Shown: positions 36,801-49,196, numbered from the stretch's first letter. The stretch: DNA of 64,000 bases from Anaeramoeba flamelloides (GCA_027625915.1 JANTQA010000057.1:10478001-10542000); one strand, 5' to 3'. Notes: generated from the letters alone by a model not told the origin. Program-made: numbers and translations.

Positions 36801-39800
36801 TTCTGAATTCTTTTTAACTTTTAGAAAAGACGATCTTCCAATCTTTTTACGGTTTTATTATTTTAAAGTTTGGTTTGTAAATGTAAGCCAACTTGAGTTA
36901 AACAAAATAAAAAAATTTTATTTTGAAAAATTATTTTTTTTCTTTTTTGATTATTTTTTGTTTTCTTTTGTTTCTTGAATTCTTTAAATCTTTAAAAATA
37001 CCGAGTTTGTTGCTTTTAAGGCTTTTTCAAATTTAGTATTTTTTATTTTTTTTTACTTTTTACCTTTTCCAAATTTCCCTTTTTAAGTTGTTTGGGTTCC
37101 TCCTCTTTTTTTTTTTTTAGGTGCTTGGAGAGGTTCAAGGAATAAAAAATCATTATAAGAATGGGTGAACTTGGTCATGACTAACCTAACCAAACTTGTT
37201 AATGATCAGATCTAAAATGAATTGAGCTGGACTTATGCAACTGTGGAGAACTGAATCCAACGAATGCGATCTGAAGCCAACCAAAGTGAACCGAATTGGA
37301 CTTTACGTACAATCTGTCGAGTCGTTACCTGGACTGGGTTTTTGCTGTCGAGTCGGTATCTTGTACTGGGATTTTGTGGAAACAAGATTTGGGAAACTTG
37401 CAAAAAAAAAAAAAAAAAGCAACTCAAAAAAAAAAAAAGAAAAAAAAAAAAGCAACTCAATTTTGTAAAACCAAATCTTATTCTTAAAACCTTAGACTTT
37501 ATAGATTCAAACCATCTATAAAGTTCTAAAAAACTTAATAAAGTAACCTTTTTCATTTGATCTATAGTTGTTCAAATATTTAGATCTCTTTATTAAAACA
37601 AGAAATTATTGAAAATATTGATCATTTTTTATGGGTCTATCCTTCCTATGAAAAAGATAGATTAATATTTCATAACAAATTAAAAAAAAAAAAAAAATCT
37701 TAATGAATTAATTTAAAACAAACAGTTTGAAACTATTTTCATTAAATAATAATCGTGAAATCTATGATTTTACGCTTAAATTTCTCAAAGGGAATTTAAG
37801 TAAAAGGTTATCCAGAGTGTAATTTACACTTCTTCAACAATAAAAAAAAAAAATTTAGTATTTTTTTATTCAGGCTAATCTATGAAGGGATTTTGTTGAA
37901 TTTTCTCTGAAAAATTATTTATAATTTCGAATCAAATTCTTTGTATTTTAAACATGAAGGATGGACCAATTTTGGAAGAGATCAAAAAATGATTTATGAT
38001 ATTTCGTTTAGTTTCCTTTTGAAAATCGCAAAATAAAAACATTGGGTTTCTCTAATCTTTTTTTCTTTTTACTTTCACTGGAAGCACTTTCTGAAAATTA
38101 ACTTTTATTTTTTATCTTATATTTTAGATGGTAACTTCAAAAGATAGAATATATTGAAAAAAAAACTTTTTGAGATTAAATTTAAATTGTACCATTTATA
38201 AATGGTAGTTTCTTAAAGTGAAAATTTATAGATTTTAAAAATTATTCTTTATCAATATTAAAATCAAAGTAGCTCCAATAAATTTATCTTGAGATTATTT
38301 TCTGAATTCTTCTTTGATTTTGATGGTGCTTTTCTTTTAATTTCAGCCCAAATAGGACAAAATATTTTATTTTCAAATTTTTCAGAAAAAAAAATATCGA
38401 GATATTACAGAAATAATCAAAATCAAGAAAATAAATAATCAAAAAAGATCAATAAATTTTTAAAAATTTGTTGTTTAATCATAAATATTTTTAATTAACA
38501 TATTTGATTTAAATTTTTATTAATATTTTCCTTCCTTCAAAAAAAAAAAAAATTAAAAGGAATTGTTTTATTTGTTTTTCGAAATTGATTGAACCAACTT
38601 TGATTTTTTTGACCTCATTGATTTAAATATGTTTGTAACAATGATTTTTTTTTCTAATTAATGTACGAATATTTGAAAGAATTTCTGTTTTTTTATTTAC
38701 TGTTAAGAAAAGTGGAATTTTTTTTTTTTTTTAGTAAAAAAGTTTGGAATTCTCTTTTTTCTCAATTTTACTCCATCTTCTTTTGGTAATAATTATGTTT
38801 ATCTTTTAAATATTTCAAAACTAACTAAAATTTTTTGAGAGGCGTGATGCCATATTTGCTGTTTTTTGCACTTTTGGGGGTTAATTGGATTCTTCCTCTT
38901 TTAAAATTTTCATTTCTTTTGAATTTTTTTTATTTTTTAATAAAAATAAAATGGACTTTTTTACAAAAATTTAATTTGACAAATAAATTTCAAAAAGTCA
39001 AATTTTAGGTAAATAAAAAATCCCAAAGTGATTTTCTTTTTGGCGAGGTGTAATTCGCCTTCTTATAAAAAACAAATCAATTATTTGAGATATCATATAA
39101 AATTAAAATTTATTGGTTTTTTCTTGAGATCTGCGAATTATTTACATTTTGAAATTTGACCCTTTTGGACAATAATTTGACAATATAATAGATCTGACAT
39201 TTTTTTATTCTTATTTTTATAATATTTTATCTAATAAAATCAAATATAAAATATTATTTAAATTGAATTTATTTTTAAAGAATTTCCAAAAAAATCAGGT
39301 TTGGTCTATTCTATGACAAATTTTTGTTTTACTATAACTACTATATCTATTTTTTTTTTTACATTAATTAATAAATAAACACCAATTCAAAATTTTTAAC
39401 ACACCAAAATTCGATTTGTGAAAAAAAAAACTTATTTAACCACTTCTCGAAGATTTACCAAATTAGAACCATTCACTAATTGAAATGTTAACACCTTTTT
39501 ATAAAATAAAATACTCACAAAACAATAAATAAATAATTATCAATACAAATAAATCATGGGTGTGTTAAAAATTTTGGAGAGAGCAAAACAAAAAAATACA
39601 TTTAGTAAATTTGTTTAAATTCTATTAGGAATATTGATCGATCAAAGGTTAGATACTACCAATTAATTTTATTTGAGTTCTTCTATTTGGAACAACTCAA
39701 CTTTAACATAATATAAACCTTGTAGAAAAATTTTGATCCAACGAAGCAAATTACGTAATTCAAACAATGAAATGAAAACAAAAACTAAAAGATGAAAAAA

Positions 39801-42800
39801 TGATTTTCATATTTTACAAAAATCAAAATTATCTCCAATTTCAATGAAATTGTATTATTGTAATTGTTTGGAACGTTTTAGCTGTGTGGAAAATTTTGAA
39901 TTTTAGTTTAGATCAAACATATATATGTCTTAATATATGCTGATAATATTTTTTTAAAAAGAATTTGTTTTAACTAATATAAACATCTAATTTTGATTAG
40001 AATAGTGTTAAAACCTAACTCCCAATTCACTATTTTGGCTCAACACCCCCCCCCCTCCCCCAGAATCTTTTGCTAAAAATTGAAAAAAAATAAAAATATT
40101 TTGAACTTTTTATTATTTTTTTTAGTTACTAAAATCAAATTAATTTAAAGGTCAGTCAAAAGGGTTAGAATCCACTTGTTTTTTTTTATCAGAAATTCGA
40201 ACAAATAAAGAAAATCATTTTATTTTTTTGGAAAAATTGAAATTTCATTGAAATTTTTTTCTTGAAAAAAAATCAGCTCCTTTTTTTCTGTACCGAGTGG
40301 AACACACACCACCAAAAAAAAAAACGATTTTTAAACCAAAATTGAAATTAAATTATTCTTTCTATGAGTTGAGAAAATAATGTTCTCTTTTTTATTATTT
40401 TCTTCAACCAAAAAAAGATAAAATATAATTACTACCAAACATTCAAGCTACAAATGATTTTATTCCCGATGTGTATTTGTCATTTTTAAAACCCACTTGG
40501 TAATAAATAATCTCAAAAAGTAAATCTCATTAATGAAAATGAGTACGAAAACCCAGATATCTATTAAAGATTTAATTTTTTAATGGAAAATTTTACTTCA
40601 AAAAAAGCAATTAAATACGTTTTTCAGTCTTACTCGAAACTAAATAACGCTTTATCCTTTAGAATTCGAAATTAAAATGGTAGTTTTCCAAAAAAATTAT
40701 TCAAAAAAAAAAAATAAAAACCTTCGTATGTTTCGAAAAATTATTGTATTTCAAGGTATTTAGTTTTTCAAAAAAAAATTTATTTTGGATAAATCTCCTA
40801 TGATCAAAAAACCGAGTACCTAAACTTTTTTAACATTTTTAAATTCAAATTTCGACAGAGTAACTCTTCATTCAATTCCAAATTAATAGATTTTTAATAA
40901 GGTTTTGTCACAATAAGCGAAAAATGTTTCAGTTTATTATCGTTGATTTTTTTTTCTTTATTAGTTAGTTGATCAACAATTTCCATTCAATTTTTAAATA
41001 TAACATAAGAGTTAATATTATTTTTGGTGTCAAATTACTGGAAATTAAAAAAAATAAAAAATACTGAAATTGTAGCGAAAGACATATCCAAATTGAAAAA
41101 ACAAAAAAGAAAGAAAAAAGGAATTATATTAGTTAATTGACTTACTTTCTGTAATTCTGAAGTGGCTTTGGTAAATTTTTGATAAGAAAAAGATTTTTTA
41201 ATTTTTTCAAAATTAATTTTTTTTAAATTTATTGAAAAATTCAATTTTAATATTGTGATTAAAGATGTTAGAAGATCATTCATCACAATTAAAGGTTTTC
41301 TTGGTTTGTAATTACAAGGATATATATCATTTAAAGTATTTGAATTGCGTTCTGAGATACAAATTGCTTGTTCAAGGGTTGCAAATTTTTTTTCAAGATT
41401 AGGATCATTTTCTTTTCTTGTTTTATATTCATTATATGAATCGGATTCCAAAAAGGACTGAATGCAGTTATTTGTGATAAACTCAACAACATACTCTTGA
41501 GCGTCATCATACATAAACGAAGTAAAAATATCTTCTTCTATATCTTCCATTATTGTGCTGATCAATTCTTGTGTAAATTGGATATAAAAAGTCGATTTTT
41601 CTTGAAAAAATAATTTGTAAATTTTATTTGCCAATTTTTTTACTTCCTTTTCGTAAATAATTAAATTAATGTAATATAATATTATGAATAAATATAATAA
41701 ATAAATAAATTTATATATTATTTTTAGAAATAGTTAAAATCGCATAAGAAGGGTTAAATAGCTATAAATTATGATTAAAATCTCTATTATATTTAATAAA
41801 TAATAACAATTTAAAATGCAATTAAATTTCAATCCAAAAAGTTTAAATTTTATATCCCAGTCACTTATTTATTAAAATATTAATGTACTTAGTTAAAGAA
41901 AGGGTTTGAAGAATTCAATTTCGAATAAATTGAGATACTCGGAATTAGTAAAATGTACCTACTCCCTTAAAGCCAAAAAATTTGATAACATATATTTTTC
42001 TCCCCTCACTGTTGAGAGAAAAATGTTGGACACAGAAAAATGGTTGGACACCATTTTTAATTGGGAACATAAGTAAAATTGAAAATCAAATCCTATTGAT
42101 AACTAGGTGACTTTTATATAAATCCAGGTTTAAAGGTGTTCCAAGTTCATTAATCTGTGGTGTGTGTAGAATACTCATTTGAATGGTTGACAATTAAAGT
42201 AGATCATGCATTTTTAACAAAAATCCAAGTTGTAGTAAAGTTTACTATTAATTCTGAAAATGGTAATTTTTAAACTTGCTTTAGGCTATAAGAGATAAGC
42301 TTTTGAAAAAGTAGAATCACATTAATCGTTATTCTAATAAGTAGATTATTGTTATTTTCTTTAGTTATTTCACAAACGATTGAAATTAAAAATCATTTTC
42401 AGTAATGTTCCCAATTAAAATTGCTGTCCAACCATTTTTATGTGTCCAACATTTTTCTCTCAAGAGTCATTTAAAATTTCATATTTGAGAAAGAATTTTC
42501 TATTCGAAGATTTGTGTTATTTTCTGACAAACCGAAAATCAATTTCGGTGTAACATTAAATTTCTGTGGTATGGTTGAAACGAGTTTAGTAAAGAAAAAA
42601 CCAGAGAGATCGAATGGACATTATTTCTCCTTCCAAAGACAAATAACAATATTACAAACTTTTTTTGTCTCGCTTTTTAAAAAAAAAGTCTTTGGATCGT
42701 TCTTGAAATACCAAAAAGAGAATCTAAATATTTCGTTTCTCTTATAAATGTGATGGCATTGAATTAAAAAAAAAAAAGAACCTTCGTAGGAGTTTAGCAA

Positions 42801-43418
42801 ATACAGACACAAGATTAATTTATTTTTTCTGAGACTTTTATCGATTTTTTTTTTGATGGGAAATAGCAAGCATGATTTAAAATCTGATCAAACAGCAAAA
42901 AAAAGTTGATATAATTTCAAAACTAAATTAAAGACTCTGATCGCTTCAAGAATTAATGATAAAAAATCAAAAAATAAAGTGGAAATATTTTTATTCTTAA
43001 AGATCTTCTGTCTTGTGGATCTTTTTTTAGTTGGGTTTATATTAGATTGTGTGTACCTAAATTCTCAAAAAGTTTGTGTAAACTTTGTCAGTAATTAAAA
43101 AGGCTTTTATTGATTTATTCTTTTTTTCTTGTTTGGAAAAAAAAGATCAAAAAATAATGAAAAAAACAAGTTTAACCAGACTTGTGTTCTTTGGAAGTTA
43201 TTTTTAAGTTGAGTCTGAGCGTTTTTTTATTCAAAACAATAAAAAAATAAAAACGGCTAAAATGGAAATACCTCATCGTTGTCATCATTATTGTGCAACT
43301 CTTCAACCTTTGTGTAGAAAAATAAATATTCACTGTTTGTTGTTGTTGTTAAGTGTTCTCGTAAATATTCGGTTCCTAGTGGATCTTTTAATAATTCTTC
43401 AACTTCATATGATTCCAT
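33865..43418 (-). CDS. RGS-DUF547 fusion protein, three exons
   Basis: Exons 43418-43272, 41646-41146 and 34482-33865 are all phase 0, for 421 residues. The splice sites are GATGAG|GTATTT...CGAAAAG|GAAGTA and CAGAAA|GTAAGT...TGTTTAG|GTTGAT. The RGS domain (about 6-125) has LLKDPLGTEYLREHL, EYLFFYTKVEEL, ANKIYKLFF, DDAQEYVVEFI and SFLESDSYNEYK. It should speed GTP hydrolysis on G-alpha subunits. DUF547 (about 175-345) has SELQKVDL, FTFFINLYNLLYIHI, NGFEFKLDDILNGILRSN, DPRIHFALLNF and IDEELKEMAK. The molecular role of DUF547 is unknown; the usual CGS..CP after the HFAL motif is absent. The start ATG lies 2 bases after a pyrimidine-rich tract ending CAACAG, so a 5'-UTR intron or an upstream exon is possible. 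All three pieces are strongly supported by family continuity across the junctions. Confidence 0.85.
35128..35648. mobile_element. TA-flanked MITE, CAGCCGTTCC family, copy 3
   Basis: TA-CAGCCGTTCCAACCCTAC at the left and GTTGGAACGGCTG-TA at the right, 521 bp. By eye it differs from the copy at 5053-5575 at only a few percent of sites, so both moved recently. Confidence 0.88.
36588..36787. mobile_element. Palindromic MITE CAGTCAGTTTC family, copy 2
   Basis: The ends are worn (CAGCCAGTTTCACC ... GCGAGTCTGATTGG). The arms with ACACAAACTTTCAATGAAAT and AAATTTCGTTTAAAGTTTGTG are clear. About 200 bp. Confidence 0.75.
37150..37400. other. GC-rich island inside the RGS-DUF547 intron
   Basis: Base composition jumps well above the flanks. 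The word gtcgagtcg/gtcgagtcgg recurs (37316-37325, 37348-37357), along with aaccgaa/gaaccgaa-like words. It is open in more than one frame but has no family-like translation. It ends at runs of A. It could be an old insertion, a decayed tandem repeat or a non-coding RNA gene; I cannot tell. Confidence 0.35.
41647..43271 (-). other. 1.6 kb intron 1 of the RGS-DUF547 gene
   Basis: It splits the RGS domain between helices 4 and 5. It contains a long-TIR MITE (42010-42472). Short plus- and minus-strand open frames at 42514-42869 overlap each other and look like chance. Confidence 0.7.
42010..42472. mobile_element. Long-TIR MITE with family-L core but different ends
   Basis: The inverted ends GAGAGAAAAATGTTGGACAC / GTGTCCAACATTTTTCTCTC are followed by TGGTTGGACA and TTTAATTGGGAACAT, with arms of about 60 bp. 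The core word cattctaataagtgg-like (cgttattctaataagtag) and the preceding cacattaat match the copies at 19895 and 21668. No coding capacity. Confidence 0.75.
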
Positions 43419-43890
43419 TGCTGTTGAAAACTCGAAAAAAATGAAAGGGTTTTTCATCTTAAGGTTGCTATTTAGAAATTGAAAAGGAAAAGAGTTAAGT
43501 TCCATTATTATAATCAGCAATTAATAAAAAGTGTGTAAAGACGATTTTGGGTTCTAATTTTCTTTTCAATCATTGAAACACAACGAGGGTTCCGATTTGG
43601 GTTTAATTATATTTCTAAAAATAATATCTATAGAAAATAGAATAAAAACCCAATTATGTATCCAAAATAACACCTGAGAGAGACAAAAAATCAAAATACA
43701 TTGTATTTTTAGGTTAACTTTATGATCCTAAACATTACAAAATGATTTTGCTTAAATTCAACTCTTTAAAATCATTATTGAAAGTTTTCAATCTTTAAGT
43801 GGTATGTTCCATTTAATTCTTCAAATATATAAAAAATTTCACCCTCTTATGTTGATTAGAGTGATTATGATCTAAGATATTTATATTTAT

Positions 43891-43925
<35 letters not shown>

Positions 43926-44401
43926 TCGAAAAATTTTGACTTACTTTATAATGTTAATGGAAGTTGTTTTGAGGGTTTATTCCAGTATTCTTAATAAAAA
44001 AATATTTTTAAATTTTGGGATCAGAATCATTTTTTCTAATTTGGCAAATTTTTGTCTTGATTATTCAAATTTTTCTTTTTCTTTTTTTTTTTTTATAAAA
44101 GATCATGTGGAAAAAAAAAGAGATCTTGGAAAAGACAAATAATCACTATGTAAATTGAAAGTAATGTCTTTGAAAATGAATTTAATTATTCATAAAAAAT
44201 CTTGTTGTGCAACTTTTTAACAGTGAAAGTTCAGTAATAAAAAATCCGTAATGCTGATTTCAGAAACTGTAACTCAATTTTTTTAGTTTTTGGTTTTATT
44301 TTTTTTTTACTTTTAAATAGATCAGGCTTTTATACATTTAGAATGACTTAAAAGAGAATTACAAATCAGATTTATTCACCAATTGCCCTTGAATACTAAT
44401 G

Positions 44402-44403
<2 letters not shown>

Positions 44404-44452
<49 letters not shown>

Positions 44453-44466
44453 TAGATAGATAGATA
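44404..44466. repeat. (TA)n followed by (GATA)n microsatellite
   Basis: About 46 bp of alternating TA, then four GATA units. A shorter (TA)n lies at 43890-43916. Confidence 0.9.
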
Positions 44467-44518
44467 TTTCAATTTATTATTTTAGGTGAGTAAAAATTTT
44501 TGAAATGGGGTTTATATA

Positions 44519-44865
44519 TGTATATAAACTCCATTTTACTTGCTGGGACACAGCCAAAAATGAAAAATTCATTTTTTGCCTTTTTTTAGAAAAAACTCAG
44601 GATTGTTTAGAAATAAGAACAATAATAAACTTTGAATTAAAGTTTTGATTCTTAAAAAAATACCTGAACAAACCTTAAATTTCAAAACAAAAAAAAAATG
44701 CTGTAAAAATTTTTGGTCACCTTTCATTGGAACGTCTGATACAAAATTTCTCAATTTCTTTAGAAAAATAAAATTCTTGATAATTAGGTTTTTTAATTAT
44801 AAATGTATTCATTTCAAAAGGGATTACACATACTCTATTTTCTTGTGGTTAATTTGGAGTTTCAA
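44519..44865 (+). repeat. Dispersed repeat family A, copy 3
   Basis: It shares acagccaaaaatgaaaaatt, acctgaacaaacc, ttttggtcacctttcattgg and ggttaatttggagttt with copy 2 near 10150. The open frames on both strands here are repeat sequence. Confidence 0.65.
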
Positions 44866-46544
44866 AAAAAATTTTTTTTTAAATTGACTTTTTAAAAAAA
44901 AAAAAAATTGAAAAAAAAAAGCAAAGAAAAAATAAAAAGAAAGGAAAAAATACATAAAACATAAAAAAAAAATAAAAAAACAAAAAATTTACTAACTGAA
45001 AAAAAATTATCAGATCTAAAAATTGAAATTTTAATATGAGGAGAATTAAATTTTAAACTTTTAGAGTATTATATTTCATCAATAAAACTGGGCCACTTTG
45101 ACTGAAAAAGAGTTTTTATTGAATAGGTAATTGTATAATTAGTGGTAAAAACATTTCATTTCATTTTCATTTTTTTTTCTTTAACCATTCAAGGTTTCAA
45201 ATAAATTGATTATAATTTGTGAGATTTATTAACTTTGTTTGATTCCTTTCTATTATATATTTTAGTGGGATGAACTATGAATTTTAAATGAAATAAATAA
45301 TTAGAATTGATTTAAGATAACCGATTGGGATTTTATCTATTTAAAAATCACATCTAATGAAAATATAGAGTTCTTTAGTTTTTTCTTTTTTCGTTCCAAT
45401 TTAAATATCAGAAAACAACATATGAGTACTGATACATGTAGAAATTGTTAAATTTTCTCCAGTTGTTCAAATTCGCTTACTAATAATCAGTTCAAATAAA
45501 AAACTAATGAGGTGAATATCTTAAAATTTCTATGTGAAGAACCTCACATACGTGGGGTTAACATAAAAACCAAAACAAATTTCATAAAGAGAATTTTTAA
45601 ATCAAATATTGTGGAATTTTTTATCTATAATCGATAATCTTTCGAAAGATATTCGCTCCTTCCATGTATTCAGGTTGTGTATAGTTTTTAATTTGGTCAT
45701 GAAAATGATAGTATTATTTTTTATATAAGCAAAATTTCAAAATTAGTTGCAAACTTTATTATGCAAACTTTATTATTATTTCATTTACATTTTAAAAACT
45801 AAAATGATTACACTATATTTTTCTTTATTAATATATATTGGTTATTATTTCTAAACATGTTAGTGCAATATCATATTATTCAAAAAAAAAAAAAAAAATG
45901 TTTTTCTGATGAAAAAACTTCCACTCTTTTTGAAATTAAGTGTATATATTTTAATTAATTTTCTTCTTCTCTCTTTTTTATATTTGGTGGAATTTTCTTT
46001 AATTGTTGTTTCTCATTATAAATAAATAAATAAATAACATTTTACAATAAAATATCAATTTCTTAATCTTTTAATATAAAACAAGATTTCTCTTAAATAA
46101 AATGAAAAAGTGGTATTTGTAATATATCTGAAGAATTCAGTTTGAACAGTGATCTTAATTTATGTTCAATTAAGAAAATCTTGTTTCTCCCATTGTTCCA
46201 TTAAATGGGTGGATGGGGGGTCTCCTCCAATACTAAATTTGGCTTGAAAATTTACATTTTTTTGAAAAATAAACTGTTTTTTTATTATTATGATAATAAA
46301 GTCAATCATACAATACCCAATAATACTCTCCTTAAGAGCATTAAAACCCATATTTTAAATAAAACAAATACATTTTTCTAAAACTGGTCGACTTTAACAT
46401 CACATTCAATTTGATATCCAAGAATATACCCAAAGTTAAATCAATTAGAAAGGGATTTTGAAATTTTGAAAATATTCTAAATTATAAATTGAATTTGTTG
46501 AAATTTTTTTATAATTATTCTATTTTTTTTTAGAATTTTTTTAT

Positions 46545-46723
46545 TTAAGGGACTAGTCTATATTATTTTTTTTTTTGGCCAATTTCTAAATAAGGATTAT
46601 TTTACTTGAAATAAGATTAATATTGGAAATAAACAGATTTTTCAACCCCAAGTAATTGGCAAAAATTTTTCTCAATCCCTATTACATTTATGTAAAAAAA
46701 TTTAATAGAGACTAGTTCCTTAA
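46545..46723. mobile_element. TTAA-flanked palindromic MITE, copy 3
   Basis: TTAA-GGGACTAGTCTATATTA at the left and TTTAATAGAGACTAGTTCC-TTAA at the right, 179 bp. The internal words ccaatttctaaataagg and agtaattggcaaaaa are shared with the other copies. Confidence 0.8.
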
Positions 46724-48135
46724 GGTAAAATTCTTTTCACAATATTTTATCCATTTTTTGTAAAAATTTTACATTTAAGAGTTCATTTTTAGAATTTTAT
46801 TTTTAATATTTTTTATTTTTAGGGATATATTACATTTAAAATTACCTCTTTTTTTTTGAAGAAAAATTTTCAGAATTTCTTTATTAAAAAAATATAACTT
46901 TAAGTTACCAATATATTATATACACTTTAAATGATCAAAGAGAGGGATAATAAACGATATATAAGCTTTCTCGAAAAAAAAAAAAGAAGAAGAAACACAG
47001 CTTTTAAATTCAAAAATTGAGTTTTCAGATCTCCACCTGTTATTTTGTAAAAACTATTGAAAATAAATAAAAAAAAATTAATACTTTTTATTTTGTTCAT
47101 TTATTTCTTGAAAATTTATAAAGGGGTTTGTTTTTCAAGTTTAATTAAATAATTGGCTATAGAATTGTTCTTATTATCTTGGAAAAATAAATAAATTCGA
47201 CTTAATGTTGCCTGTGCAACTTTTAACACAAACTCTAATTATTCAAATATGAATTAATGAACTTTTTTTTGCTTTTTTTTTAATTGGGTTGTGGTGCTAC
47301 AACATAATTACCCTCTGTTTGACTTAAATTACATAATTTTTTGTAGTTTTTTGTCCAACCAAAAATGGATGCCTCATTATAGCTAAAACAAATATTATTT
47401 TGATAGCCTGTTTACTAAAAAAGAGTACAAATATTTTTTTTTTTTGATTATTTTTGAGTTGAAAAAAAAAAAAAGATTGCTCTTTTATTATGACCAATTA
47501 ATCTTGATTGAAATTTCTATGATTTTTTTTTTTGTGTCTTTTTTTGATATCTATTGTGATCATAAAAGTCCTGTTATTTTAATAATTCAACTCTCTTTTT
47601 TTGAGAGAGATCTTTATGCTAGAAAAGAAAAAGTTAACCATAATGATAAAACACAAAAAAAGACAAGGATCTTTTTAAGAATACTGTTAATTTTGACAGA
47701 AAGACTCAAAATACAGAAAACTGGTTCTTGGAAAACTAAATTGGCTTTGTTTTAAACCCAATTGAACTTAAAAATTCTTTTTTTTCTACAAAATATTTAG
47801 GAAATTGAACAATTTAGAAGCTTTTTGACTCACAAACAGAAGAGAACCTCGGAACTTGAGAATAAAAAATCAAAAAAAAATATCAAAAGAGAGTGTTTTG
47901 AATAAGAAAAAAAGATCCTTTTGGACTAAAACGAATTTTTTTGAAAAAAAATCCTCAACAACAATTTAATTATCCAAATACAAAGGAACAGAAACTCGAA
48001 CTTAAAAGGTTTTAAAAGCAAACTCTGGACTTTGGGGTTTTGTGAAACAAATGATCAAAAATAAATTTTTGTTCTAAATTTCTATTTTTTCTCAAACTTT
48101 TTTGAAAGAAAAATTATTTTTTTGCAGATTTAACA

Positions 48136-49196
48136 ATGTGGAATCAAAGGTACAACAACGGTGGTCAATACAACCAAAACAATTACCAACAACAGTTAAG
48201 GCAACAACAGATGTTACAACAACAGCAATTACGACAGCAACAGATGCTACAACAACAACAAATGAGGCAACAACAAATGATTCAACAAAGAATGATGAAC
48301 AACCAATTGCAAATTTGGTTCAAACAAGTAGACACAGATAACGTAAGATCCTTTTTATTTTCGCCCTTCCCTTGTTTTTTTTTTTCTGACTTTTCAGAAA
48401 AAATACAATAAAACAAAAATTTAAAACAAAGCTTGATTGTTTGGATCAATAAATTAAAAAAAAGATTTCTTTTTTTGTTTTAAAGTTTGGATCATTTAAA
48501 TTGAAAAAGAAATCTTTTTTTGCACCTTTTTGTTTTTATTGTTGTGTTGTATTAAATCATCTTTTTTTGACTTTTTTTTTTTCAATTTTGATACCTGTTA
48601 AAATGTTTCAACGAAAGCTAATTCTTTGATTTCTTTTTCAAAAAAAAAAAATTTTTTTTTTGATTTTACTTGTTACTTTTAAAACCAAAATAAATAACTA
48701 AACAACAAACAAAAAAAATAATTAGTCTGGCTTAATTGATGCAACTGAATTGTCAAAAGCACTAAGTCACTCATTTGAAAAATTTGATGAGGTTACAGCC
48801 GAAAAGCTAGTTAGGCTCTTTGATCGACAAAAACTCGGAGGAATCAATTTTCAACAATTTGTGGCGCTCTACAAGTTCATGAAAACTATGCAAAAAAGCT
48901 TTAAGACTATTGACACCGATGGCTCTGGCACTTTAGAAATTGACGAATTAGTGCCAGCACTCAAAAATGCAGGGTTTGGAATGATGACACTGAAAACTGT
49001 CAATATCCTTTTGAGACAGTTTGGAGACAAAATTAATGGCGAGTACTGCCTCAGCTATGCCCAATTCATTGACCTTTGTATACACTTACAGCAATCTAAA
49101 AATGTATTCAGCTCTTGGAGCCAAGGTGGCAACATGGTAACTTTAAATTTCCCACTTTTTGTTGGAATGTTTTCTCAGATGAAACTTGATAAATAA
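48136..49196 (+). CDS. Penta-EF-hand (PEF) Ca2+-binding protein, two exons
   Basis: Exon 1 (48136-48342) starts at ATG; exon 2 is 48726-49196. The sites GATAAC|GTAAGATCC and ATTAG|TCTGGC join in phase 0, giving 225 residues. The N-terminus is Asn/Gln/Met-rich (about 1-55), like the flexible tails of ALG-2, sorcin and Dictyostelium PefA/B. The splice junction falls inside EF1 and rebuilds a perfect loop, DTDN-SGLIDATE. EF2 is RQKLGGINFQQF (last position Gln, so binding doubtful), EF3 DTDGSGTLEIDE is canonical, and EF4 and EF5 are degenerate, as usual for the dimerising end. It should bind Ca2+ through EF1 and EF3, dimerise and attach to membrane or adaptor partners. The restored EF1 makes the gene model very safe. 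Confidence 0.92.
48343..48725 (+). other. Intron of the PEF gene (383 bp)
   Basis: GTAAGATCC donor and AATTAG acceptor. T-rich and A-rich runs only; nothing else is seen. Confidence 0.85.

Larger units (their letters stand above)
34483..41145 (-). other. 6.7 kb intron 2 of the RGS-DUF547 gene
   Basis: Canonical GTAAGT donor and TTGTTTAG acceptor on the minus strand. It contains a CAGCCGTTCC element (35128-35648), a CAGTCAGTTTC MITE (36588-36787), a GC-rich island (37150-37400) and a C10-rich run near 40047. The rest is A/T without visible exons. Confidence 0.75.
43419..48135. other. Intergenic region between the divergent RGS-DUF547 and PEF genes
   Basis: It contains dinucleotide repeats (43890-43916, 44404-44466), dispersed repeat A copy 3 (44519-44865) and a TTAA MITE (46545-46723). 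A minus-strand patch around 46260-46166 reads NVNFQAKFSIGGDPPSTHLM and is the only coding-like bit; no partner was found. The final bases before the PEF start (TTTTTTTGCAG at 48117-48127) look like a 3' splice site of a 5'-UTR intron. Confidence 0.5.

Noticed and set aside
37233-37556. Several overlapping open frames in the GC-rich island
   Set aside because: Four frames are open at once, none gives a recognisable protein, and poly-Lys or poly-Phe tails follow.
42514-42869. Opposed open frames of 77 and 82 codons in RGS intron 1
   Set aside because: They overlap on opposite strands, the plus one lacks an ATG, and neither resembles a known domain.
47444-47755. 103-codon plus-strand open frame upstream of the PEF gene
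   Set aside because: Biased to Phe/Ile/Lys, no domain, and not in a position to splice in frame to the PEF start; treated as chance or UTR.
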